Assembly: GCF_041206865.1 (NCBI RefSeq) | Contig: NZ_JBGEDP010000001.1 | Coordinates: 2,542,001 to 2,606,000, forward strand | Length of the DNA stretch: 64,000 bases | Source: Mycobacterium sp. HUMS_12744610 | GTDB lineage: Bacteria > Actinomycetota > Actinomycetes > Mycobacteriales > Mycobacteriaceae | Direction of reading: 5' to 3' | Part shown: positions 31,632 through 40,619 of the stretch, piece by piece | Layout: every line of letters begins with the position of its first letter | Position numbering within the stretch: position 1 is the first letter of the stretch | Made by a program: the position numbers and the translations under genes | The notes under the pieces: model-generated | Databases searched by the model: none | Seen by the model: only the letters and a program-made list of their open reading frames with translations | Told to the model about the DNA's origin: nothing

Positions 31632-32533
31632 ACGGCCGCCTCGGCGCGTCAGGGTCGAGCGCGTCACTGCCGTCGACCGTGGGAAGCGTTGAGGTGCCAA
31701 TAGATGTCGAAGAAGAAGTCGCGGGCCGAGCGGGCGCGCGATATCGCGCTGTACCGGTATGCGCTGATTAGGCCGCTGGCCGATCCGGGCCTGTCAGCGA
31801 CCGAGCGGGGTCGGCTGGTGCGGGAGCTGGCCGCCCAGGTGCATCTGGGCCCATCCGGTGAGCCGGTGACGGTGTCCCGCGCCAGCCTGGACCGCTGGAT
31901 TAGGGCGTGGCGGGCCGGCGGGTTCGACGCGCTGATCCCGGGCGTGTCATTCCATCTGTGTAAGTCCGGGGTGGTCCATCATCGGACCGCCGTTGGGCGG
32001 ACAGAAGGAGTGTTTTGTGACCAAGACCATGCAGATGCCGGCTGAGGAGACGACCGCGGCGCGGCGGCTGGCCGAGATGTTCACCGAAGAGACGCTGGAC
32101 TCGTTGATTAAGGATGCGGTGAAGACCGGGACCCCGATCGACGGCGCGGACGGTTTGCTGAACCAGCTGACTAAGGCCGTGCTGGAGCGGGCGCTGAATG
32201 CGGAGCTAACCCACCATCTGGGTTATGAGGCCGGCGATCCGGCCGGACGCGGATCGGGAAATTCGCGCAACGGCACCACGCCGAAAACGGTGACCACCGT
32301 CAACGGCCCGGTGCAGATCGATGCGCCGCGTGATCGCAACGGCTCGTTTGAGCCGGCGATTGTGCCGAAGAAGACCCGCCGGCTCAACAACATCAATTCG
32401 GTGGTGTTGTCGCTGTATTCACGGGGAATGACCACCCGCGATATCGAAGCCCACCTGCAGGAGGTCTATGGGGCGTCGGTGTCGCGGGAGTTGATCTCCA
32501 ATATCACCGAGGTGGTGGTCGATGAGATCAAGG

Positions 32534-33951
32534 GGGCGTGTCATTCCATCTGTGTAAGTCCGGGGTGGTCCATCATCGGACCGCCGTTGGGCGGACAGAA
32601 GGAGTGTTTTGTGACCAAGACCATGCAGATGCCGGCTGAGGAGACGACCGCGGCGCGGCGGCTGGCCGAGATGTTCACCGAAGAGACGCTGGACTCGTTG
32701 ATTAAGGATGCGGTGAAGACCGGGACCCCGATCGACGGCGCGGACGGTTTGCTGAACCAGCTGACTAAGGCCGTGCTGGAGCGGGCGCTGAATGCGGAGC
32801 TAACCCACCATCTGGGCTATGAGGCCGGCGATCCGGCCGGACGCGGATCGGGAAATTCGCGCAACGGCACCACGCCGAAAACGGTGACCACCGTCAACGG
32901 CCCGGTGCAGATCGATGCGCCGCGTGATCGCAACGGCTCGTTTGAGCCGGCGATTGTGCCGAAGAAGACCCGCCGGCTCAACAACATCAATTCGGTGGTG
33001 TTGTCGCTGTATTCACGGGGAATGACCACCCGCGATATCGAAGCCCACCTGCAGGAGGTCTATGGGGCGTCGGTGTCGCGGGAGTTGATCTCCAATATCA
33101 CCGAGGTGGTGGTCGATGAGATCAAGGCCTGGCAGGCCCGCCCGCTCGATGAGGTCTACCCGATCCTCTACATCGATGGGCTGCGGCTGCGGATCGGCGA
33201 CAACGGGGTCATCACCACCAAGGTCGCCTATTTGGCCATTGGCGTGGATCTGGAGGGCCGCAAACACGCCTTGGGCTGCTGGATCCAGGACTCCGAGGGG
33301 GCGAAGTTCTGGCAGAAGGTCGTCATCGACCTGCGCAACCGCGGGGTGCGCGACATCCTCATCGCCTGCTGCGACGGGCTGACCGGTCTGCCTGATGCGA
33401 TCCGCTCGATCTATCCCGATACCGTGGTGCAGACCTGCGTCGTGCACGTCATTAGGAATGCGATGCGCTTCGTGTCTTATAAGGACCGCAAGAAGGTCGC
33501 CACCGCGATGCGGGCGATCTACAGTGCGCCGACCGTCGATGGAGCCGAACTCGCACTCAAGGAGTTCGACCAGCAATTCGGCGCCCAATATCCGGGTGCA
33601 ATTGACGTGTGGCACAACGCCTGGGGGGAATTCGTTCCGTTCCTGGACTATCCGGTGGAGTTGCGCAAGATCGTCTACACCACCAATGCGATCGAGTCGA
33701 TCAACTTCCAGTTGCGCAAGATCACCAAGAACCGTGGTCATTTCACGGACAAGGACGCCGCGATGAAGTTGCTGTACCTCGGGCTGCGCAACATCTCCAG
33801 CGAGAGAGGAGGCTATTCGGGTACTGGAACGCACAACTGGACTGTGGCGCTCAACACACTCGCCAGACTATTCCCTGGGCGAATCCCATTGTGCTAGAAT
33901 ACAACTCGTAGTCAAATCACCTCTGACTTACACAGAAATCGTGACAGGCTC
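32534..33951 (+). mobile_element. IS256-family element, copy 2, inserted inside copy 1
   Basis: A complete 1418-bp copy in the same orientation as its host copy. The target duplication GATCAAGG is at 32526-32533 and 33952-33959. It differs from the other copies by at least one base (GGGCTATGAG at about 32814, where the others have GGGTTATGAG). Confidence 0.93.
32611..33897 (+). CDS. IS256-family (mutator-type) transposase, intact
   Basis: The 428-aa DDE transposase has the mutator signatures LYIDGLRLRIGDNG (first Asp), IACCDGLTGLPDAI (second Asp), CVVHVIRNAMRFV (the CxxH motif) and YTTNAIESINFQLRKI (Glu). N-terminal text is LLNQLTKAVLERALNAELTHHLGYE, the Mut-family oligomerisation/DNA-binding region. 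The GTG follows AAGGAG at a 7-base spacing. It ends in a TAG before the right inverted repeat. This and copy 5 are the only full-length frames in the window, so they are the likely source of activity. Confidence 0.95.
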   Translation: MTKTMQMPAEETTAARRLAEMFTEETLDSLIKDAVKTGTPIDGADGLLNQLTKAVLERALNAELTHHLGYEAGDPAGRGSGNSRNGTTPKTVTTVNGPVQIDAPRDRNGSFEPAIVPKKTRRLNNINSVVLSLYSRGMTTRDIEAHLQEVYGASVSRELISNITEVVVDEIKAWQARPLDEVYPILYIDGLRLRIGDNGVITTKVAYLAIGVDLEGRKHALGCWIQDSEGAKFWQKVVIDLRNRGVRDILIACCDGLTGLPDAIRSIYPDTVVQTCVVHVIRNAMRFVSYKDRKKVATAMRAIYSAPTVDGAELALKEFDQQFGAQYPGAIDVWHNAWGEFVPFLDYPVELRKIVYTTNAIESINFQLRKITKNRGHFTDKDAAMKLLYLGLRNISSERGGYSGTGTHNWTVALNTLARLFPGRIPLC

Positions 33952-35981
33952 GATCAAGGCCTGGCAGGCCCGCCCGCTCGATGAGGTCTACCCGATCCTC
34001 TACATCGATGGGCTGCGGCTGCGGATCGGCGACAACGGGGTCATCACCACCAAGGTCGCCTATTTGGCCATTGGCGTGGATCTGGAGGGCCGCAAACACG
34101 CCTTGGGCTGCTGGATCCAGGACTCCGAGGGGGCGAAGTTCTGGCAGAAGGTCGTCATCGACCTGCGCAACCGCGGGGTGCGCGACATCCTCATCGCCTG
34201 CTGCGACGGGCTGACCGGTCTGCCTGATGCGATCCGCTCGATCTATCCCGATACCGTGGTGCAGACCTGCGTCGTGCACGTCATTAGGAATGCGATGCGC
34301 TTCGTGTCTTATAAGGACCGCAAGAAGGTCGCCACCGCGATGCGGGCGATCTACAGTGCGCCGACCGTCGATGGAGCCGAACTCGCACTCAAGGAGTTCG
34401 ACCAGCAATTCGGCGCCCAATATCCGGGTGCAATTGACGTGTGGCACAACGCCTGGGGGGAATTCGTTCCGTTCCTGGACTATCCGGTGGAGTTGCGCAA
34501 GATCGTCTACACCACCAATGCGATCGAGTCGATCAACTTCCAGTTGCGCAAGATCACCAAGAACCGTGGTCATTTCACGGACAAGGACGCCGCGATGAAG
34601 TTGCTGTACCTCGGGCTGCGCAACATCTCCAGCGAGAGAGGAGGCTATTCGGGTACTGGAACGCACAACTGGACTGTGGCGCTCAACACACTCGCCAGAC
34701 TATTCCCTGGGCGAATCCCATTGTGCTAGAATACAACTCGTAGTCAAATCACCTCTGACTTACACAGAAATCGTGACAGGCTCCTGATCCCGCCCGAACG
34801 CCAGGTGGCCCCGCGCACCGACGCCGAGGTGTTGGAGCTCGCGGCGCGGCTCAAGCGCGAACACCCCGCCCGTACTGCGGCCCACATCGCCCGCATCGTG
34901 GAGGCCGAGCAGGGGTGGGCGCCCTCGGCGCGCACTTTGCAACGCCACTTCGCCCGGCTCGAGCTCAACACCCGCCCGGACGGCAACCCGCCGGCCGCGT
35001 TCGGCCGATTCGAGGCCGAGGCGCCCGACCAGATGTGGATCAGCGACGGGCTGCACGGCCCGATCGTCGCCGGCCGCCGGGCGGTGTTGTTCGCGCTGCT
35101 TGACGACCACTCCCGCTACGTGCCCGGGCACCGGTGGGGCCACGGCGAGGACACCCTGGGCATGCAGGCCGCGCTGCACGACGCGGTCAAAACCCACGGC
35201 TGCCCGCGAAAACTGTACTGCGACAACGGAGCTGCCTACGTCAGCGGTCAGCTGGCCTGGTCGGCGGCGGTGCTCGACATCGCGCTGGTGCACAGCCGGC
35301 CCGGAAAACCGCAAGGGCGGGGCAAAATAGAACGCTGGAACCGCACCGTGCGCGACCAGTTCCTGGTCGAGATCGAGGCCGCCGGGGAGGTGGCCTCGCT
35401 CGAGGAGCTGAACCGGTTGTTCACCGCCTGGTGCCACCAGCACTACCACCGCAGCGTGCATTCAGAAACCGGCGCCACCCCGCTGGCGCGCTATCACGCC
35501 CAGGGCCGCACCCCGGCGCCGCGCCCGGACGCGGGGCTTTTGCGGCGCGCGTTTTTGTGGCGCGAGCAGCGCAGGGTCACCGCCACCGCCACGGTGTCGT
35601 TGCACGGCAACCGCTATGAGCTCGACCCCGCCCTGGTCGGCCGTGTCGTGGATCTGCTGTTCACCCCGTTCGACCTGACCGTCATCGACATCGAATACCA
35701 GGGCAAGGCGATGGGCCGGGCCATTCCGCACACCATCGGCCGCCACACCCACCCCGCGGTCAAACCCGACATCCCCGCACCGGTGCAAGCCACCGGCATC
35801 GACTACCTGCACCTGCTGGAGCAGGCACATCAAGCCGATGTGGGTCAGGCGATCAACTATCTCGCCCTGGCCGACAGCGACATCCAAGCACCCCGCCACG
35901 ACCAAACCGGACCGCAAAACCCTTAAGCAGCAACGCTATCCACCTCGACCACCGTGGCGAGCCCACGGGGAACGGACCATC

Positions 35982-36812
35982 ATGCTCGACAAGATCCAAT
36001 CCTATTTCGGTTTGACGACCATGCCCTTCGGCCGCGCCCTGGCGCCGGGCATGCTGTTTCCCAGTGCCGACCACTCCCAGGCCGCCGCCCGCATCGGCTA
36101 CGGCATCGCCACCCGCGGTATCACCGTGATCACCGGCGAAGTCGGTGTCGGCAAGACCGTCGCCGCCCGCGCCGCGATCGAGCGCGCCGAACCGGCACGT
36201 CACCACCTGATCTACATCCCCGACCCCACCGTCGCCGCCCGCGGCATCTACCACCACATCGTGACCGCGCTGGGCTGCCGGCCCAGCTTCCACAACGCCG
36301 CCCTGGTTCCCCAAGCCCGCGATGCGCTGGCCGCCGAAGCCGCCGAACGCGGCCGCGTCCCCATCTTGTGCATCGACGAGGCCCACCTGCTTTCCCACGA
36401 CGCCCTCGAAGCGCTGCGGCTGCTCACCAATCACCGTCTCGACACCGAATCACCGTTCGCCACAATACTTCTCGGCCAACCCACACTCGCCGCCAAAATG
36501 TCCCTGGGCATCTTGGCCGCCCTGGAACAACGCATCACCGTGCGCCGCACCATGACCGGCATGACCAGCGAGGAGACCGCCGGATACATCCGCCACCACC
36601 TACAGCTCGCCGGCCGATCCGACCCGCTGTTCACCGACGATGCCCTCGCCCTGATCCACGACTCCGGTCGCGGCAAGCCCCGCGGTGTCAACCGGCTCGC
36701 CATCGCCGCGCTCATCGCCGCCTGCGCCGCAGGCAAAAACCTCGTCGACGAGTCCAGCGCACGATCGGCGATCACCGAAACCAACCACGACATCCAGCCC
36801 GCGACACCCTGA
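35982..36812 (+). CDS. AAA ATPase of the ExeA/TniB type
   Basis: The 276-aa product begins MLDKIQSYFGLTTMPFGRAL, the ExeA-like start, and has Walker A in TVITGEVGVGKTVAARAAIE. It also has Walker B PILCIDEAHLLSHDALEALRLLTNH and a sensor segment ATILLGQPTLAAKM. A winged/helical C-terminus reads SGRGKPRGVNRLAIAALIAACA. In Tn402/Tn7-like systems such ATPases choose target sites and activate the transposase. It begins 55 bases after the transposase gene, with the same orientation. It is intact. Confidence 0.88.
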   Translation: MLDKIQSYFGLTTMPFGRALAPGMLFPSADHSQAAARIGYGIATRGITVITGEVGVGKTVAARAAIERAEPARHHLIYIPDPTVAARGIYHHIVTALGCRPSFHNAALVPQARDALAAEAAERGRVPILCIDEAHLLSHDALEALRLLTNHRLDTESPFATILLGQPTLAAKMSLGILAALEQRITVRRTMTGMTSEETAGYIRHHLQLAGRSDPLFTDDALALIHDSGRGKPRGVNRLAIAALIAACAAGKNLVDESSARSAITETNHDIQPATP

Positions 36813-37635
36813 GCACCGCCGCGACATCACGACCACCGACAGCCCCGCTCGACACGATTGAGCGGGGCTATTTCACACCCGAACCAGCCTCAACAGGAAT
36901 GACGCCACCATGTCCAAGATCAGTGACGCGCAACACCTTTGAGCCGGGCGTGGCAGGCCACGCGTTCGATACCGGCGAAGACCTCCACGGTGTTAGAGGT
37001 GACCCGCACATCCAGGCTGCACCCGATCAGCGCCGATGGCACCGAGTAGAAATTCCGGTCCACTTGAACGTGATAATTAGGGACCGCCTTGGCTTTTCGG
37101 AGATCGGCCAACTCGAACCGCACCGGCGGCAAGGGATTGAGCAGTGGCTTCTCGTCCCGGATGAACACGATCTGTCGGGAGTCTTCCCGCTTCTGGAACG
37201 GCCGCGTGTTGATCTGGTCGACCAGTTCGAAGATGGCCTCGTTCAACTCGGCCAGGCCGACAAACCGGCGATCACGCAGTACCGCGGCGACCTGGTTGGC
37301 GACGAACCGCACACTGCCCTCCACGACCGGCTTGTCACGCGGCCGCTTGACCCGGGCCGGGACGATCGCGGTGCTGTAATGCTCGGCCAGCCCGGCATAG
37401 GCCTTGGTTCAGCGCCGGCTCATAGCGGTCGGCCCGCGACACCCCGGTGCGAAGGTTGTCCGGCACGAGTAGCCGGGCCGTGCCACCAAACGCCTCGAAC
37501 GCATGCACATGGGCATCAATCCACGAAACCAGCGTCATATCGGTGAATGTTTTGCGTCTGACTTCGCGATAGAGATCGGTGTGTCGATCAGACGACATCC
37601 GACGGGTTCTCCGAGCTCTCTTGGAGGATCTGATC

Positions 37636-37980
37636 ATGTCCGAAGCAAACTCTGGTGGCGACCGCTCGCACCGTCGCCCGAAGCGGTTCTTGAGCCCGTC
37701 GCAGAAGTACGAGATATGGCTGCAGCTGGTACGCCAGGAGGTGACGATCGCCGAGGCCGCCGCCAACCATCAGGTGGATCGCACGACGATCATGCGCATC
37801 CGCACGATCGCCAAGGAAGGTGCGCTGGCCGCGCTGGCGGCAGCCAAGCCAGGCGCGGCGGCCCGCCAACGCGACTACGAACTCGATGCCGCCAAGGCCG
37901 AGAACGCGCGGCTGTCCGAGGCACTCAAGGAGATGGCCGTGCGGCTGACGTTGGTCGAGGGAAAAGGGCGCTGGGGCTAA
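37636..37980 (+). CDS. IS3-type OrfA (HTH protein)
   Basis: The 114-aa product has an HTH (RFLSPSQKYEIWLQLVRQ, then TIAEAAANHQVDRTTIMRI) followed by a leucine-rich helix (KAENARLSEALKEMAVRLTLVEG). This is typical of OrfA proteins, which bind element ends and dimerise. Near its end the frame reads GGA AAA GGG, an A-rich slip site. A -1 shift there would fuse it to OrfB as OrfAB. Confidence 0.8.
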   Translation: MSEANSGGDRSHRRPKRFLSPSQKYEIWLQLVRQEVTIAEAAANHQVDRTTIMRIRTIAKEGALAALAAAKPGAAARQRDYELDAAKAENARLSEALKEMAVRLTLVEGKGRWG

Positions 37981-38006
37981 GTGGCCGAGTCCCACACCGT
38001 GTCGAC

Positions 38007-39056
38007 GTGGCCACCAAGACGGCGCTGTTGGGCTTGCTCGACCAGGCGGTCGATGAAGGTTGGACACTGCGCCAGGCATGCCATGCGTTGGAGCTCGGCG
38101 AGCTGCGGGCACATCGCTGGATCGCTCGCCGAGCGATCGGCCAGCTGGTCGACAAGATCCCTGGTGGGTCGCCCATGCATGGGCTGCTCGACGAAGAAGT
38201 CAGCGAGATCTTGGCGTTGTTCGACCAGTGGGGCGAGACCGACCGCTCGCACCGCAAGCTTGCTCACCGCGGCTCTTATCTGGGCCGGGTATGGGTGTCA
38301 CCGTCGAGTGTTCGTCGGGTCCTGTTCTTGGCGGACAAGCACTTTCGACCACTTCCCAAGCCTGGACGTTCTCAACGCAAGCCCTTCCCGGATTGGGTGG
38401 ACTACAAGCCGAACTCGATCTGGATTTACGATACGACGCACTTCACCAGGGCGGGGATGGCAGTGTTGATCATTCAGGATTTGGTCTCGCGCAAGTGGAT
38501 CACCGAGGTCGTCTCCGCTGAGGAAACCTCCACCCAGGTCGAGATCGGGTTCACCGACGCGCTCGACATCGAGGGACTCCTGCAGGCCGTTGAGCGACGC
38601 GCCGACGGCCTGGTCGATATCGGCATCGACGACCAGGCCCGGCCGATCCTGCTCGCGGTGTCCGATAACGGTCCCCAGATGACGTCGGGCTCGACGCGGG
38701 AGTTCATGGCCATGTCTGCGATCGCCCAGCACTTCGGACGCCCCGGAACGCCGACCGATCAAGCCTGGATCGAGAGTTTCAACGGGCACCTCAAGGCCGA
38801 GTTCCCGCACCTGCTCGCGATCGAGGACCCCGCCACCCTGCGCGCCGAACTTGCCGTCACCCGCCAATTCTGGAACGGAGTCCGGTTGCACGCCGGCATC
38901 GGCTATGTCACGCCCAACGACGAACACGAAGGACGAGGGGAGGCCATCCGCAAAGCACGCCAAGCCGGGCTCGAATCCGCCCGCAACCGCCGACTTGCCT
39001 GGCACCGCCAGCAAAGGCACACTCAACCCATACAGGATCCCGACGATGTTGTCTGA
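38007..39056 (+). CDS. IS3-type OrfB (rve-fold DDE transposase)
   Basis: The integrase-core protein has SIWIYDTTHFTRAGMAVLII (first Asp), LAVSDNGPQMTSG (second Asp) and TPTDQAWIESFNGHLKAEF (Glu). The N-terminal region has VDEGWTLRQACHALELGELRAHRW. I start it at a GTG at 38007, but a fusion from OrfA through a -1 frameshift is more likely in vivo, because the same frame is open back through RALGLSGRVPHRVDVATK. The catalytic residues are complete. Confidence 0.82.
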   Translation: MATKTALLGLLDQAVDEGWTLRQACHALELGELRAHRWIARRAIGQLVDKIPGGSPMHGLLDEEVSEILALFDQWGETDRSHRKLAHRGSYLGRVWVSPSSVRRVLFLADKHFRPLPKPGRSQRKPFPDWVDYKPNSIWIYDTTHFTRAGMAVLIIQDLVSRKWITEVVSAEETSTQVEIGFTDALDIEGLLQAVERRADGLVDIGIDDQARPILLAVSDNGPQMTSGSTREFMAMSAIAQHFGRPGTPTDQAWIESFNGHLKAEFPHLLAIEDPATLRAELAVTRQFWNGVRLHAGIGYVTPNDEHEGRGEAIRKARQAGLESARNRRLAWHRQQRHTQPIQDPDDVV

Positions 39057-39704
39057 TCAAACGCGAATGTCTATCGCAAAGTCAGAAACACCTCAGTGAA
39101 CGCCTCCACATACGTGAAGGCCGAAAACGACAGCGCGGCCACGAACAACCACGCATCGGTCGGGGCGCCGCTGAGCGGATCGACGAAGCTCATCGCATCA
39201 CCGGCCCAGTCGACCTCGATGGACTCGCCCGGGGTGCGCTGAATACGCATCGACGCCCCCGTCGAGGCCACCCAGCGGCGGTACTGTTCGTTGAAAAACG
39301 AATACCGATACGGAACCCCGCCGCAGGCCCGGCAGGCCGCAACATACTCGTTCCACAACAGCAGCAGCGTCACCGACGGACGCCCCAGTTCGCGGTGCAC
39401 ATACTCGAAATCCGGCGCCACACGGTCAGAGTCCGGCCTGGCCGGTTCGGGCAGCAGCAGGTGGCGGACCTCATCGGCGGCGAGGTCGGCCACCTCCCCG
39501 AAACCCACCCCGGCCGCGGTTGCGGCGGCGAATACTGCCGCCACCGTGTTCCGGGAGCAGCCCAGCACATCCGCGATACCGCGCTGGCTCACCCCTTCGG
39601 CGCGTAGCCGCAGGATCCGTTTGTAGTCGACCATCGAAGGTGACCCCTTTCGTCACGTCCGCGTCCCAGCGACACGGACCGACGAACGATCGCACCCTCA
39701 ACAC

Positions 39705-39798
39705 CAGCAACGGTGCCACGGCTCACCCGATAACGTCGCAGTGGCTCACCCGCCAACGGAACAGTGGCTCACCTCACAGCGGAACACCGGCTCTTACC
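39705..39798 (-). repeat. Right IS21 end with multiple terminal repeats
   Basis: This is the mirror image of the left end. GGCTCACC-type subrepeats lie at 39720-39728, 39743-39751 and 39766-39774, spaced 23 bases. The outermost bases read GGTAAGAGCC when reversed, against GGTGAGAGCC on the left. Confidence 0.85.
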
Positions 39799-40592
39799 AG
39801 CCGCAATATCCAGCCGTCGAGGTTGACCAGGGGAAGCGGCGTTGCGATCAGCCCTACGAACGGCTCCGCGATACGGGACAGGTTGACGACGTATTCGATG
39901 TTGTAGATGTCGTTGCCCAACATGGTGTGGTGGACAACAGCGTCCTTGCCGTCCCAGTGGTCCTTGCGGATGATCTCTTCCTCGGGGAAGTCATAGACGA
40001 CCGCCTTAACACCGTGGTCGACCAGCCAGCGCGCGCCATCGCCGGTCAGGAAGGGTGCTGCGGTCAAAAACTCCGGCTTTCCCCACATGCGGTCCGTCCA
40101 GTCGGTGCGCAGGATCGCGATGTCATTCGCCGCTAGGCCGGGGTCACGTTCGGTCAGGATGTTGGCGTCATTGGGCCGTGGTCGGACCAGTCCAGCGGCG
40201 CCACCTTGGATGAATCGCCGCGTGAAGTGCGCGTGTCGAGGATTGAACGCCATGCTCTTCGAACGTAAAACTCGCGAGGTGTAACGGCTTTCCCAGGTCA
40301 CATGCCGTCCTAACAACCCCGGTCTGGGCGTGGTTTCGAATTGGTTGTTTCCGACGTCGAAGACGAAGACGGCTCCACGGCCCATCAGTCGCTGAGGCGG
40401 TATCTCGTCAATGGTGTCGCCACCTTGGATGAAGTGGCGCGGCGCGTCCACGTGTGTCCCAAAGTGCGCGAACATTTTAAATGTCGAGGATTGAACGCCA
40501 TGCTCTTCGAACGTATGCGGCGCGGGGTAGAAAGTATTTCGCGAGGTGTAACGGCCGTCGTTTTCCCGAATTGGCATCGTCAGGTCGATCAT
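39774..40592 (-). pseudogene. Cyclase-family (kynurenine-formamidase-like) protein, rearranged and truncated
   Basis: N-terminal MIDLTMPIRENDGRYTSRN and HFGTHVDAPRHFIQGGDTIDEIPPQRLMGRGAVF match metal-dependent cyclase-family hydrolases (the HxGTHxDAP ligand motif). The C-terminal NDIAILRTDWTDRMWGKPEFLT, HGVKAVVYDFPEE and NDIYNIEYVVNLSRI also match. Between them is a shortened second copy of the gene's own start, including its upstream flank and an IS5-like end, with several small deletions. It reads GNNQFETTPRPGLLGRH, then RSKSMAFNPRHAHF. The frame stays open, but about 50 foreign residues split the metal site region. The 3' end is lost at the IS21 end, with the stop inside its repeat. Confidence 0.7.
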
Positions 40593-40619
40593 GGTGCGTG
40601 CCGTCCTAACAACCCCGGT

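Larger units (their letters stand above)
32017..34729 (+). pseudogene. IS256-family transposase, copy 1 (split)
   Basis: The N-terminal 172 codons (from the GTG at 32017) are followed by copy 2 and then the rest from 33960 to the TAG at 34727-34729. The break is between VVDEIK and AWQARP. Because copy 2 entered in frame, the first piece reads through the 5' leader of copy 2 (GACHSICVSPGWSII) into its start. One ORF of about 600 codons therefore joins a duplicated N-terminus to a complete transposase. Confidence 0.9.
31940..34783 (+). mobile_element. IS256-family element, copy 1, interrupted by copy 2
   Basis: The ends are GGGCGTGTCA... and ...TGACAGGCTC, with a shared internal TGTGTAAGTC on both arms. 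The 8-bp target duplication CTGATCCC flanks it (31932-31939 and 34784-34791). Excluding nested copy 2 and its duplication it is 1418 bp. It disrupts the transposase of the three-gene transposon. Confidence 0.92.
31704..35926 (+). pseudogene. Mu/TniA-like DDE transposase, split by an IS256-family element
   Basis: The first 79 codons (31704-31939) include a helical, basic start MSKKKSRAERARDIALYRYALI and an HTH (VTVSRASLDRWIRAWRAGGFDALIP). The frame resumes at 34792 as PERQVAPRTDAEVLELAARLKREHP. Joined across the CTGATCCC duplication it is a 456-aa protein. The catalytic core has WISDGLHG (first Asp), LYCDNGAAYVSG (second Asp) and GRGKIERWNRTVRDQF (Glu). A Mu-type C-terminal barrel follows (LHGNRYELDPALVGRVVDLLF). 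All catalytic residues remain, so loss of function is due only to the inserted element. Confidence 0.8.
30778..36932 (+). mobile_element. Three-gene transposon: zinc-ribbon/HTH protein, Mu/TniA-like transposase, TniB/ExeA-like ATPase
   Basis: It is inserted in istA. The 8-bp sequence ACACCTTT is present on both sides (30770-30777 and 36933-36940), and the istA codons rejoin exactly when the element is removed. The ends start TGTGGCGCGAC on the left and TGCGCGTCACT on the right (reversed), an imperfect TG...CA terminus. It carries three co-directional genes: a small cysteine-rich DNA-binding protein, a DDE transposase with Mu-type beta-barrel, and an AAA ATPase. That layout recalls Tn402/Tn7-like transposons in minimal form. 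Without the nested IS256 copies it is about 3.3 kb. A strong hairpin precedes the first gene. Confidence 0.75.
37548..39090 (+). mobile_element. IS3-type element inside istA
   Basis: The inverted ends share CTGACTT-GCGATAGA and, further in, GATCAGAC-ACATC. The outer tips read TGTTTTGCG on the left and TGTTTCTGAC on the right (reversed), so the exact boundary is uncertain by a few bases. TC(G/A)GTGAA occurs on both sides at istA codons FTD/FTE, but not directly at the tips. It carries overlapping orfA and orfB on the plus strand, opposite to istA. Confidence 0.75.
30373..39634 (-). pseudogene. istA: IS21-family transposase IstA, split into three pieces
   Basis: The N-terminal piece (39091-39634) has the HTH VSQRGIADVLGCSRNTV and VEYVHRELGR-type text, then RTPGESIEVDWAGDAM with the first DDE aspartate and TYVEAFTE. 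The middle piece (36933-37547) continues TDMTLVSWIDAHVHAFEAFGG, then PDNLRTGVSRADRYEPALNQ, with the second aspartate in VPDNL. It is frameshifted by one extra A at about 37406 before VEGSVRFVANQVAAVLRD. The C-terminal piece (30373-30777) begins GVRGRYSTVAEHMP and ends just inside istB. The pieces are parted by the three-gene transposon (with an 8-bp target duplication) and an IS3-type element. It is non-functional. Confidence 0.88.
29447..39798. mobile_element. IS21-family element, interrupted twice
   Basis: The ends are long inverted repeats of about 90 bp containing three GGCTCACC-type subrepeats at 23-bp spacing, the multiple terminal repeats characteristic of IS21. It encodes istA and istB on the minus strand, overlapping by ATGA. 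The istA gene is split into three pieces by a three-gene transposon (30778-36932) and by an IS3-type element (about 37548-39090). Removing both leaves an IS21 of roughly 2.65 kb. Its right end truncates the cyclase-family gene and its left end cuts the Tn3 transposase, so a deletion or replacement accompanied its arrival. I could not find a clean target duplication. Confidence 0.85.

Noticed and set aside
33013..33834. A 273-codon antisense frame repeated in every IS256 copy
   Set aside because: It repeats only because the element repeats. It starts inside the transposase gene without a ribosome site and has no recognisable domain.
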